The position numbers were made by a program, and so were the translations under genes. DNA of 64,000 bases from JACVRU01 sp040902725 (GTDB taxonomy: Bacteria; Actinomycetota; Thermoleophilia; Gaiellales; Gaiellaceae), in NCBI GenBank assembly GCA_040902725.1, contig JBBDWU010000009.1, forward strand, positions 62,001-126,000, given 5' to 3'. Below the pieces are notes generated by a model. That model was not told the DNA's origin and searched no databases. It saw nothing but the letters and a program-made list of their open reading frames with translations. Shown in pieces: positions 32,393-39,950 of this stretch (position 1 is its first letter; every line of letters begins with the position of its first letter).

Positions 32393-35248
32393 CTACGCGG
32401 CCGCGGCAGCCGCAGCCGCGCGCTTCTTGGGCAGCACACCGCGCAGGTACTGGCCGGTCGCCGACCCCTTCACGGCCGCCACCTGCTCGGGCGTCCCCAC
32501 CGCGATCAGCTCGCCGCCCGCCTCGCCGCCCTCCGGCCCCAGGTCGACGATCCAGTCGGCCTGCTTGATCACGTCGAGGTTGTGCTCGATCACGAGCACC
32601 GTGTTGCCCGCGTCGGCCAGCCGCTGCAGCACCTCGAGCAGCTTCTCGATGTCGGCGAAATGCAGTCCGGTGGTGGGCTCGTCGAGGATGTAAAGCGTGC
32701 GGCCGGTCGCGATCTTCGAGAGCTCGGCGGCGAGCTTCACCCGCTGGGCCTCGCCGCCCGAGAGCGTCGTCGCCGGCTGCCCGAGCTTGATGTAGTCGAG
32801 CCCGACGTCGTGCAGGGTCTGCAGCCGCCGCCGGACCTTCGGGATCTTGGCGAAGAAGCGCAGCGCCTCCTCGACCGACATCTCCAGCACGTCGGAGATC
32901 GACTTGCCCTTGAAGCGCACCTCGAGCGTCTCTCGGTTGTAGCGCTTGCCGCCGCACGTTTCGCACGAGACGTAGACGTCCGGCAGGAAGTGCATCTCGA
33001 TCTTGATCTGGCCGTCGCCCTTGCACGTCTCGCAGCGCCCGCCGCGGACGTTGAACGAAAACCGGCCGGGTTTGTAGCCGCGCACCTTCGACTCGGGCGT
33101 GAGCGAGTAGAGCTCGCGCAGGTGCGTGAAGAGGTCGGTGTAGGTGGCCGGGTTCGAGCGCGGCGTGCGGCCGATCGGCCGCTGGTCGATCTCGATCACC
33201 TTGTCGAAGCACTCGATCCCCTCGACCGCGTCGTGCAGCCCCGGCTTGACGCGTGCGCGGTGGAGCCGGTTGGCCAGCGCCTTGTAGACGATCTCGTTGA
33301 CGAGCGTGGACTTGCCCGAGCCGGACACGCCCGTGACGCAGATGAACTTGCCGAGGGGGAACTCGACGTCGATCCCCTTGAGGTTGTGCATGCGCGCGCC
33401 GCGGACGACGAACGCGCCGTTGTCGTTAGGTCGCCGCTCTGGAATCGCGATCGAGCGCTCGCCGGAGAGGAACGCGCCCGTCACCGACGCCGGGTTCTGC
33501 TCCAGGTCCTCGGCAGTCCCCTCCGCGACGACGTGGCCGCCGTGCTCGCCGGCGCCCGGCCCCATGTCCACGAGCCAGTCGGCGGATCGCATCATCTGCT
33601 CGTCGTGCTCGACGACGAGCACGGTGTTGCCGAGGTCGCGCAGGCGCCCGAGCGTCTCGATCAGCCGCCCGTTGTCCCGCTGGTGCAGGCCGATCGAAGG
33701 CTCGTCGAGGATGTACAGCACGCCGACGAGCTGCGAGCCGATCTGAGTCGCGAGCCGCAGCCGCTGCGCCTCGCCGCCGGAGAGCGTGGCCGACGCGCGG
33801 TCGAGCGCGAGGTAGCCGACGCCCACGTTGTCGAGGAACGTCAGGCGTGCCCGGATCTCCTTGACGATCCGGTCGCCGATCAGGTGCTCGGTCGGCGTCA
33901 GGTCGAGCTCGTCGAGGAAGCCGAGCGCGCGCGTGACGGACAGCGTCGTGAACTCGTGGATGTTCTGGCCGCCCACGGTGACAGCGAGCACCTCGGGCTT
34001 CAGGCGCGCGCCGTTGCAGCCCGGGCACGGCCGGAAGCTCATGTACTCCTCGATCCGCTCTCGCATGGTCTCGGACTCGGTCTCCCGGTAGCGCCGCTGG
34101 AGGCTCGTGACGATGCCCTCGAAGGCGAGCATGTACGAGCGTCGCCGCCCCATCGCGTTGCGGTACTGCACGTAGAGCTTGTCGCCCTCGGTGCCGTAGA
34201 GGAAGAGGTTCTGCTGCTGCTCGGTGAGCTCGCTCCAGGGCTTGGCGGCGTCGATCTCGTACCGGTCGGCGATCGCCTCGATCACCGACTCGTAGAAGCC
34301 GGAGCTCGAGCTGAGGCTCCAGGGGACGAGCGCGCCATCCTCGATCGCGAGCGAGGGGTCGGGGACGATCAGCTCGGGGTCGATCTCCTGCATCGAGCCG
34401 AGGCCGGTGCAGCGCGGGCAGGCGCCGTGCGGGGAGTTGAACGAGAAGATCCGCGGCTGGAGCTCGGGCAGCGAGACCCCGTGCTCCGGGCACGCGAAGC
34501 GCTCCGAGAAGAGCAGCTCGCGCTCCTCGTCGACGAGGTCGATCGCCACGAGGCCCTCCGCGAGCTCCGCGGCCGTCTCGACCGACTGCGCCAACCTGCC
34601 GCGCAGGTCGGGCTTCATCACCAGCCGATCGACCACCACCTCGATCGTGTGCTTGAACTTCTTGTCGAGCTCGATCGTCTCCTCGAGCAGCCGCTGCTCG
34701 CCGTCGACCTTCACGCGCGTGAAGCCCTCGCGCCGCAGCTCCTCGAGCACCTCCCGGAACTCGCCCTTGCGGTCGCGGACGACCGGTGCGTTGACCGTGA
34801 AGCGCGTGCCCTCGGGCAGCTGCAGCACCTGGTCGACGATCGACTGGAGGCTCTGCCCGGCGATCGGGCGCCCGCAGACCGGGCAGTGCGGGCGGCCGAC
34901 GCGCGCGTAGAGCAGCCGCAGGTAGTCGTAGATCTCGGTGACGGTGCCGACGGTGGAGCGCGGGTTGCGCGACGTCGTCTTCTGGTCGATCGAGATCGCC
35001 GGCGAGAGCCCGTCGATGTGGTCGACGTCGGGCTTCTCCATCATCTGGAGGAACTGGCGCGCGTAAGCCGAGAGCGACTCGACGTAGCGCCGCTGCCCTT
35101 CGGCGTAGATCGTGTCGAACGCGAGGCTGGACTTGCCGGAGCCGGAGAGGCCGGTGATGCAGATCAGCTTGTGGCGCGGCAAACGGACGGTGACGTCCTT
35201 GAGGTTGTGCTCCCGGGCGCCGTGGACGACCAGTTCCTCGACAGGCAT
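32393..35248 (-). CDS. uvrA: Excinuclease ABC subunit A
   Basis: DNA-damage-recognition ATPase of nucleotide excision repair, 951 residues from ATG 35248. It has two ABC modules: Walker A GLSGSGKSSL near residue 35 and GVSGSGKSTL near 645, and signatures LSGGEAQR in both halves. Zinc-binding cysteine clusters CPVCGRPI, CPGC and CETC...CETCGGKRY are present. The last residues are an Ala-rich tail. The LexA box and TAGACT -10 immediately upstream indicate SOS control. It pairs with uvrB 2.3 kb upstream on the same strand. Confidence 0.96.
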   Translation of the reverse strand: MPVEELVVHGAREHNLKDVTVRLPRHKLICITGLSGSGKSSLAFDTIYAEGQRRYVESLSAYARQFLQMMEKPDVDHIDGLSPAISIDQKTTSRNPRSTVGTVTEIYDYLRLLYARVGRPHCPVCGRPIAGQSLQSIVDQVLQLPEGTRFTVNAPVVRDRKGEFREVLEELRREGFTRVKVDGEQRLLEETIELDKKFKHTIEVVVDRLVMKPDLRGRLAQSVETAAELAEGLVAIDLVDEERELLFSERFACPEHGVSLPELQPRIFSFNSPHGACPRCTGLGSMQEIDPELIVPDPSLAIEDGALVPWSLSSSSGFYESVIEAIADRYEIDAAKPWSELTEQQQNLFLYGTEGDKLYVQYRNAMGRRRSYMLAFEGIVTSLQRRYRETESETMRERIEEYMSFRPCPGCNGARLKPEVLAVTVGGQNIHEFTTLSVTRALGFLDELDLTPTEHLIGDRIVKEIRARLTFLDNVGVGYLALDRASATLSGGEAQRLRLATQIGSQLVGVLYILDEPSIGLHQRDNGRLIETLGRLRDLGNTVLVVEHDEQMMRSADWLVDMGPGAGEHGGHVVAEGTAEDLEQNPASVTGAFLSGERSIAIPERRPNDNGAFVVRGARMHNLKGIDVEFPLGKFICVTGVSGSGKSTLVNEIVYKALANRLHRARVKPGLHDAVEGIECFDKVIEIDQRPIGRTPRSNPATYTDLFTHLRELYSLTPESKVRGYKPGRFSFNVRGGRCETCKGDGQIKIEMHFLPDVYVSCETCGGKRYNRETLEVRFKGKSISDVLEMSVEEALRFFAKIPKVRRRLQTLHDVGLDYIKLGQPATTLSGGEAQRVKLAAELSKIATGRTLYILDEPTTGLHFADIEKLLEVLQRLADAGNTVLVIEHNLDVIKQADWIVDLGPEGGEAGGELIAVGTPEQVAAVKGSATGQYLRGVLPKKRAAAAAAAA

Positions 35249-35256
35249 AACGACCC

Positions 35257-35262
35257 AGTCTA
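35257..35262 (-). promoter_or_regulatory. -10 element of uvrA
   Basis: TAGACT on the minus strand, 8 nt before ATG 35248 and 15 nt downstream of the LexA box. Confidence 0.55.
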
Positions 35263-35276
35263 GCCGGGCCATCGGA

Positions 35277-35292
35277 TCGAACACCCGTTCGG
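35277..35292 (-). promoter_or_regulatory. LexA (SOS) box upstream of uvrA
   Basis: TCGAACACCCGTTCGG on the plus strand: GAAC (35279-35282) - ACCC - GTTC (35287-35290), a perfect match to the Gram-positive/actinobacterial LexA consensus GAAC-N4-GTTC. It lies where the -35 of the uvrA promoter would be, so LexA would block RNA polymerase. Confidence 0.85.
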
Positions 35293-35405
35293 TTTAGGTG
35301 GCTCAAGGCGACGCTTGCGGCGCCGACATTCAGGACGCCGGGCTCCGCTCGGCGTCCGTCTGCACTGACCGGTCGACCCGCAGACCGGTAGCCTGCAGCC
35401 GCCCC

Positions 35406-35645
35406 TCAGGCCTTGCGCCAGCGGCCGAAGACGAGGCCGCCGAGGGTGAAGCCGAGACCGAACGCGCCGAAGCTGAAGGCGCCGATCGCGAACGCCTTGC
35501 GCCAGGGTGAGAGCCGCTGCCAGCGGGTCAGCGCGTCCTGCTCCTCTACGGTCAGCGACTCGCCGCGGCGCTGCTTGCGAATGGCGCCGCCGGCCCGGAG
35601 ACCGAGGTAGAGGTCGTCGAAGATCTCTGTCGATTCGTCGCCCAT
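35406..35645 (-). CDS. Small hypothetical membrane protein
   Basis: A 79-residue protein: a soluble acidic-basic N-terminal half (IFDDLYLGLRAGG, TVEEQDALTRWQRLSPWRK) and one transmembrane helix at about residues 50-74 (FAIGAFSFGAFGLGFTLGGL) ending FGRWRKA. Start ATG 35645; a TATACA element is 20 nt upstream and is shared with the divergent phosphoesterase promoter. No family recognised. A GC-rich stretch of about 120 bases between this gene and uvrA holds only the LexA box. Confidence 0.65.
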   Translation of the reverse strand: MGDESTEIFDDLYLGLRAGGAIRKQRRGESLTVEEQDALTRWQRLSPWRKAFAIGAFSFGAFGLGFTLGGLVFGRWRKA

Positions 35646-35664
35646 GATCTCGATTCCAACTGTA

Positions 35665-35670
35665 TAGCCT
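35665..35670 (+). promoter_or_regulatory. -10 element before the phosphoesterase gene
   Basis: TAGCCT (within TATAGCCT), 9 nt before GTG 35680. Confidence 0.45.
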
Positions 35671-35679
35671 GCTTCGGCC

Positions 35680-36513
35680 GTGACGACACGAATCCTCCAC
35701 GTCTCCGACCTGCACAGCGGCACGAAAGAGGATCCTGCCGTGCGGCGGGCGCTCGGGGCGCTGATCGAGCAGGTCACCCCGGAGCTCGTCATCGTCTCGG
35801 GCGACCTCACCCACCGCAACAAGCCGGAGCAGCACCAGACGGTGGCCACGTTCCTGCGTGCGTTCGGAGCCGACCTGCTCGTCGTCCCGGGGAACCACGA
35901 CATCCCGGCCTGGCCGCCGTGGCGCTTCACGAGCACGTTCCGCGAGTTCGAGCGCGTGTGGGGCGACACGCAGCCGGTGCACCGGTCCGAGGGGCTGCAC
36001 GTGGTCGGGCTCAACTCGGTGCGGCCCTGGCGGCACCAGTCGGGAGGCCTGCGGCGCACGCAGCTTGCCTGGGCCGCGGAACGCCTCTCGGAGGCGGCGC
36101 CCGGCGCCCTCCGCGTCGTCGCGCTCCACCACCACATGATCGGCGCCCCCTGGCGCACCCGGAAGAAGCCCGTGGCCGAGCGGAACCGCGTGCTCGCGTC
36201 GCTCGTCGACAGCGGGGCCGAGCTGATCCTCGCCGGGCACACGCACCAGGGCGCCGTCAGCGAGCGGCGCGAGTTCGAGGTCGTGCACGGGGACGTCGGC
36301 GCCGTCGTCGTCTCCGTCGCGCCCGGGCTCGGCCAGCCGCGGCCGCACCGGCGCGGCGAGGCGCGCGGCCTGCACGTCTACGAAGCCGCGCCGCAGACGG
36401 TTCGCGTGTCCACGTACATCTGGCGCGACGAGGACTGGGCCCGGACGGCCGAACGGCTCTTCCCGCGCGGCCTTCGCCCGCTGGCTACGAACGCCGCGCT
36501 TCCGGCCCGGTGA
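35680..36513 (+). CDS. Calcineurin-like metallophosphoesterase
   Basis: A 277-residue soluble phosphoesterase with the five metal-binding blocks in order: HVSDLHSG, VIVSGDLTHR, VPGNHDIP, ALHHHMIG and LAGHTHQGA. The layout matches 3',5'-cyclic nucleotide phosphodiesterases (CpdA-like) and related enzymes, so cAMP hydrolysis is possible given the cyclase-TPR gene 4 kb away; this is conjecture. No signal peptide: cytoplasmic. Confidence 0.85.
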   Translation: MTTRILHVSDLHSGTKEDPAVRRALGALIEQVTPELVIVSGDLTHRNKPEQHQTVATFLRAFGADLLVVPGNHDIPAWPPWRFTSTFREFERVWGDTQPVHRSEGLHVVGLNSVRPWRHQSGGLRRTQLAWAAERLSEAAPGALRVVALHHHMIGAPWRTRKKPVAERNRVLASLVDSGAELILAGHTHQGAVSERREFEVVHGDVGAVVVSVAPGLGQPRPHRRGEARGLHVYEAAPQTVRVSTYIWRDEDWARTAERLFPRGLRPLATNAALPAR

Positions 36514-36760
36514 GCGGCCGCTTCTGCACCAGCTTCCGGTAGCCGACGAGCAGCAGCACGGCGCCGAGCAGCGAGAAGATCAGGCCCGGCGTCGTGCCGA
36601 GGAAGGCGCCGGCGAGCAGGCCGCCGACCCACATCCCGCCCACGCCGAGCAGGATCGTCGCCCACCAGGGCATCGGGTCGGGCCCCGGCACGGCCAGCCG
36701 CGCGAGGCCGCCGACGATCAGCCCGCCCACCGCGAGCCAGACCAGGAACCAGACCTCCAC
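36485..36760 (-). CDS. GlsB/YeaQ/YmgE-like small membrane protein
   Basis: A 91-residue protein with three hydrophobic segments; GLIVGGLARLAVPGPDPMPW and ILLGVGGMWVGGLL match the 'transglycosylase-associated' GlsB/YeaQ family, which is stress-linked in other bacteria. Its C-terminus overlaps the convergent phosphoesterase by 29 nt. A related gene follows immediately upstream in the same direction. Confidence 0.75.
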   Translation of the reverse strand: MEVWFLVWLAVGGLIVGGLARLAVPGPDPMPWWATILLGVGGMWVGGLLAGAFLGTTPGLIFSLLGAVLLLVGYRKLVQKRPLTGPEARRS

Positions 36761-36764
36761 GCCG

Positions 36765-37022
36765 TCAGGCGGCGGCGCGCCCGCCGCGGTCCGGCCACAT
36801 CCGGCCGACGAGCGCCACGAGCACGGCGGCGACGATCACGGCGAGCACGTAGCCCCAGAAGCCGAGCCCGTCGTCCCCGCCCGCCAGCAGGCCGACGATC
36901 AGGACGGCGCCGATGCCGATCCCGATCGTGACCAGCCAGCCCATGGGGTCGCTGCCGGGCTTCACGAAGCGTCCGAGCGCGCCGACGACCAGGCCGGCGA
37001 CGATGAGCCAGAGGATCTCCAT
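36765..37022 (-). CDS. GlsB/YeaQ/YmgE-like small membrane protein (paralogue)
   Basis: An 85-residue protein of the same family: MEILWLIVAGLVVGALGRFVKPGSDPMGW then three membrane segments and a polar GRMWPDRGGR end. Start ATG 37022 aligns it with its neighbour, so the pair is a tandem duplication. The two open reading frames are 4 nt apart and probably co-transcribed. Confidence 0.75.
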   Translation of the reverse strand: MEILWLIVAGLVVGALGRFVKPGSDPMGWLVTIGIGIGAVLIVGLLAGGDDGLGFWGYVLAVIVAAVLVALVGRMWPDRGGRAAA

Positions 37023-37051
37023 TCGCGCCTTCTGCCCCGCAAGGCGAGCGC

Positions 37052-37246
37052 GTGAAACGTCCAAAACGGACAATTGCCGAGCCGCAGCGACCGCGCGAGG
37101 ATTCCGGCGTGGAGCCGCCGATCTCGCATGGAGACGTCACCACTATCATGGGACTGGTCGGTGACATCCGCGACGAGCTGCGCAAGATCCGAAAGTTGCT
37201 GGAGGAGGAGGATGGCGAAGAGGAAGAAGATTCGGGACACGCCTGA
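37052..37246 (+). CDS. Small acidic hypothetical protein
   Basis: A 64-residue protein: a basic N-terminus, ISHGDVTTIMGLVGDIRDEL, a helix RKIRKLLEEE and a strongly acidic end DGEEEEDSGHA. It may be a short coiled-coil protein. GTG 37052 has AAGGCGAG upstream. It overlaps the following small gene by 35 nt. No family recognised; moderate confidence that it is coding. Confidence 0.5.
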   Translation: MKRPKRTIAEPQRPREDSGVEPPISHGDVTTIMGLVGDIRDELRKIRKLLEEEDGEEEEDSGHA

Positions 37247-37391
37247 GCAGCAAGCGCGCTGGGACGAGAACACCCGCATGCTCGAGGAGCGGATCGCCTA
37301 CCACAAGGCGATGGCGGAGAAGGAAGCGGCTCGTCGTGCCCGGAAGTCACTAGGCCGGCGTCTGCTCGAGCGCCTCAAGCTTGCGGCGTAG
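37212..37391 (+). CDS. Small basic hypothetical protein
   Basis: A 59-residue, mostly helical, Lys/Arg/Ala-rich protein (MAKRKKIRDTPEQQARWDEN start, ERIAYHKAMAEKEAARRARK middle). The ATG is preceded by a very strong purine-rich ribosome site (GGAGGAGGAGG). The overlap with the preceding acidic small gene suggests that the two oppositely charged products are made together. Function unknown. Confidence 0.55.
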   Translation: MAKRKKIRDTPEQQARWDENTRMLEERIAYHKAMAEKEAARRARKSLGRRLLERLKLAA

Positions 37392-37453
37392 CTCCCTGAA
37401 CGTTATCGAGATCAGAGCGGCTCCCGATCGAGCGTGTCCTCGTCGCGCATGGT

Positions 37454-37477
37454 CCGGCCGTCCTCGAGGACGGCCGG
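37454..37477. terminator. Perfect 24-nt palindrome between two convergent gene ends
   Basis: CCGGCCGTCC-TCGA-GGACGGCCGG: 10-bp perfect arms around a 4-nt centre, in the 124-nt gap between the small basic gene (ends 37391) and uvrB (ends 37516), which converge here. No T-tract follows, so it is a candidate hairpin-type transcription barrier rather than a textbook terminator. Confidence 0.5.
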
Positions 37478-37515
37478 CACGCGATTGCTGAAGCGCTGCG
37501 AGCGTTCGAAGGCGG

Positions 37516-39519
37516 TTAGGCCGGTGCGAGCGCCTCCAGGTCGCGCCGCAGCGCCCTTATCTCGTCGCGGAGCTTGGCCGCGTACTCGAACCGCAGCTCC
37601 TCGGCCGCGGCGAACATCTCCTCCTCGAGCGTCACGACGAGCTTCTCGAGCTCCTCGCGCGTCATCCCCTCGACCTTCGCCGTCCCCCGCCGCCGCTTGG
37701 TCGACGGGACGTGCGGCGCCTCGAGCGTCAGGAACTCGGCGATGTCGGACACGCCCTTGCGGATCGTCTCCGGCGTGATCCCGTGCTCCTCGTTGTACGC
37801 GATCTGGCGCGCGCGGCGGCGGTCGGTCTCCCCCATCGCGTCGCGGATCGCCTCCGTCAGCTTGTCCGCGTAGAGGATCACCTTGCCGTTCGTGTTCCGG
37901 GCGGCCCGCCCGATCGTCTGGATCAGCGAGATGCGGCCGCGCAGGAACCCCTCCTTGTCCGCGTCGAGGATCGCCACGAGCGAGACCTCGGGCATGTCGA
38001 GCCCCTCGCGCAGGAGGTTGACGCCCACGAGCACGTCGTACTCGCCGAGCCTCAGCTCGCGGATGATCCGGATCCGCTCGAGCGTGTCGATCTCGGAGTG
38101 CAGGTACCGCGCCTTGACGCCTGACTCGAGCAGGTAGTCGGTCAGGTCCTCCGACATCTTCTTCGTCAGAGTCGTCACCAGCACGCGCTCGCCCATCTCC
38201 TCGCGGCCGCGGATCTCCGCCAGCAGGTCGTCGATCTGGTTGAGCGTCGGCCGCAGCTCGACCTCGGGGTCGACGATGCCCGTCGGGCGAACGAGCTGCT
38301 CGGCGATCTGCGTCGAGTTGCGCAGCTCGAACGGGCCGGGCGTCGCGGACACGAACACGAGCTGCGACACCTTCTCCTGGAACTCGTCGAAGCGGAGCGG
38401 CCGGTTGTCCATCGCCGAGGGCAGCCGGAAGCCGTAGTCGACGAGCGTCTGCTTGCGCGAGCGGTCGCCCTCGTACATGCCCCCGAGCTGCGGGATCGTC
38501 TGGTGCGACTCGTCGACGAAGACGACGAAGTCGTCGGGGAAGTAGTCGAGCAGCGTGAAGGGATGGGTGCCGGGCGGACGCCCCTCGAGGATCCGCGAGT
38601 AGTTCTCGATCCCCGAGCAGAAGCCGAGCTCCCTCATCATCTCGAGGTCGTACTCGGTGCGCTGGCGCAGCCGGTGCGCCTCCAGCATCTTCCCCTCGGT
38701 CTCCAGCTCGGCCAGCCGGCCCCTGAGCTCGGCCTGGATCTCGTCGACGGCCCGCTCGATCGTCGGCCGGGAGGTGACGTACTCCGTAGCCGGCCAGATC
38801 GTGAGGTTGTCGAGCTTCGCGTAGACCTCGCCCGTGATCGGGTCGAAGTGGGTGATCTGCTCGACCTCGTCCCCGAAGAACGAGATGCGGTAGGCGGTCT
38901 CGGCGTTCGCCGGCTGCACCTCGACGAGGTCGCCCTTGACCCGGAAGCGGCCGCGCCCGAGCACGGTGTCGTTGCGGACGTACTGCGACTCGACCAGCTT
39001 CCGCAGGGCCGCGTCGCGGTCGTGCTCCTCCCCCACCTCGAGGATCAGCACGCGCTCGCGCCACTCCTCGGGCGAGCCGAGCCCGTAGATGCACGAGACG
39101 GAGGCGACGACGAGCACGTCGCGGCGCGTGACGAGCGACGAGGTCGCGGCGAGGCGGAGCCGCGCGATGTCGTCGTTCTGGGTCGACTCCTTCTCGATGT
39201 ACAGGTCGGCCTGGGGCACGTAGGCCTCCGGCTGGTAGTAGTCGTAGTACGAGACGAAGTACTCGACCGCGTTGTCCGGGAAGAACTCGCGGAACTCGTT
39301 GCAGAGCTGCGCCGCCAGCGTCTTGTTGTGCGCGATCACGAGCGTCGGCTTCTGCACCTGCTCGACGATCCAGGCCATCGTCGCCGTCTTGCCGGTGCCC
39401 GTGGCGCCGAGCAGCGTCTGGTAGCGGTCGCCCGCCGCGAGCCCGGCCGCGATCGTCTCGATCGCCTGCGGCTGGTCGCCCATCGGCAGGTAGAGATCCG
39501 ATGTTTTGAAGGGCGGCAC
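37516..39519 (-). CDS. uvrB: Excinuclease ABC subunit B
   Basis: DNA helicase-like damage verifier of nucleotide excision repair, 667 residues. Walker A GATGTGKTAT near residue 38, the beta-hairpin NAVEYFVSYYDYYQPEAYVPQ (DNA-wedging tyrosines), DEAD-type DESHQTIPQ, motif VI QTIGRAARN and a C-terminal UvrC-binding helix pair (EEMFAAAEELRFEYAAKLRDEIRAL). Complete and typical. No LexA box was seen upstream. The start ATG 39519 is next to a repeat-rich non-coding stretch. Confidence 0.97.
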   Translation of the reverse strand: MPPFKTSDLYLPMGDQPQAIETIAAGLAAGDRYQTLLGATGTGKTATMAWIVEQVQKPTLVIAHNKTLAAQLCNEFREFFPDNAVEYFVSYYDYYQPEAYVPQADLYIEKESTQNDDIARLRLAATSSLVTRRDVLVVASVSCIYGLGSPEEWRERVLILEVGEEHDRDAALRKLVESQYVRNDTVLGRGRFRVKGDLVEVQPANAETAYRISFFGDEVEQITHFDPITGEVYAKLDNLTIWPATEYVTSRPTIERAVDEIQAELRGRLAELETEGKMLEAHRLRQRTEYDLEMMRELGFCSGIENYSRILEGRPPGTHPFTLLDYFPDDFVVFVDESHQTIPQLGGMYEGDRSRKQTLVDYGFRLPSAMDNRPLRFDEFQEKVSQLVFVSATPGPFELRNSTQIAEQLVRPTGIVDPEVELRPTLNQIDDLLAEIRGREEMGERVLVTTLTKKMSEDLTDYLLESGVKARYLHSEIDTLERIRIIRELRLGEYDVLVGVNLLREGLDMPEVSLVAILDADKEGFLRGRISLIQTIGRAARNTNGKVILYADKLTEAIRDAMGETDRRRARQIAYNEEHGITPETIRKGVSDIAEFLTLEAPHVPSTKRRRGTAKVEGMTREELEKLVVTLEEEMFAAAEELRFEYAAKLRDEIRALRRDLEALAPA

Positions 39520-39533
39520 GGCGGGACAGCGTA

Positions 39534-39563
39534 CCGGCGCAAAGCCTGTCGGCTTTGCGCCGG
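39534..39563. terminator. Strong 13-bp hairpin upstream of uvrB
   Basis: CCGGCGCAAAGCC-TGTC-GGCTTTGCGCCGG, a perfect 13-bp stem with a 4-nt loop, 15 nt from the uvrB start codon. It could stop upstream transcription or act in the uvrB leader. Confidence 0.5.
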
Positions 39564-39820
39564 ATTTGGCTTCGCGGACACGACAGCGGCTGGGCCTCCC
39601 GGCCGGCGAAGCCGGCCTTCGGCCACGTAGCTGCTTCGCCGCGTCTGGTGCGCGACGGGCCGGACCCTCCGCGCGCGGGCTTCGCCCGAGCGCTCCGGGT
39701 GCGGGGCCGCCGGCGCATCACCCAGCGCTTCGCGACGGCTGAGATGCGCGCTTCGCGCAGCGATCTCGGCCGTCCGACCGTCCACGAACGCCTCTAGCCA
39801 TCGCGCCTCGCTTCGGCCGG
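39564..39820. repeat. Gene-free stretch rich in GCTTCGC palindromic motifs
   Basis: No convincing gene. The heptamer GCTTCGC or its complement occurs at 39569, 39606, 39633, 39679, 39727 and 39750 (and again at 39873). Several lie at the loop of small hairpins, e.g. GGCCGGC-GAA-GCCGGCC (39601-39617) and CGGGC-TTC-GCCCG (39676-39688). This looks like a cluster of degenerate intergenic palindromic units. Confidence 0.55.
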
Positions 39821-39940
39821 GTGCTCACCTGGACGCTCGCCGCGGGCGGGCTGAACGACTTCCTCCAGGCGGGCTTCGCCGCGCTGACGGCAGAGGCGAA
39901 CCGGCTCGAGAAGAAGGAAAGGGCGCGCTTAGCGGTATAA
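39821..39940 (+). other. Possible small open frame or gene remnant
   Basis: A 39-codon frame from GTG 39821: LTWTLAAGGLNDFLQAGFA then LTAEANRLEKKERARLAV. The amino acid mix looks protein-like and the frame stays open upstream to about 39782 without a start. It may be the C-terminal remnant of a lost gene. No family recognised. Confidence 0.25.
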
Positions 39941-39941
39941 A
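39936..39941 (+). promoter_or_regulatory. -10-like element before the DMFase-like gene
   Basis: TATAAA (39936-39941), 9 nt before ATG 39951, one of the few AT-rich hexamers in this region. Confidence 0.45.
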
Positions 39942-39950
39942 TCCCCGCTC

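Noticed and set aside
37412..37513. Minus-strand frame reading FERSQRFSNRVPAVLEDGRT, possible small gene after uvrB
   Set aside because: It has no start codon apart from one very late ATG, and the 24-nt palindrome explains much of the pattern.
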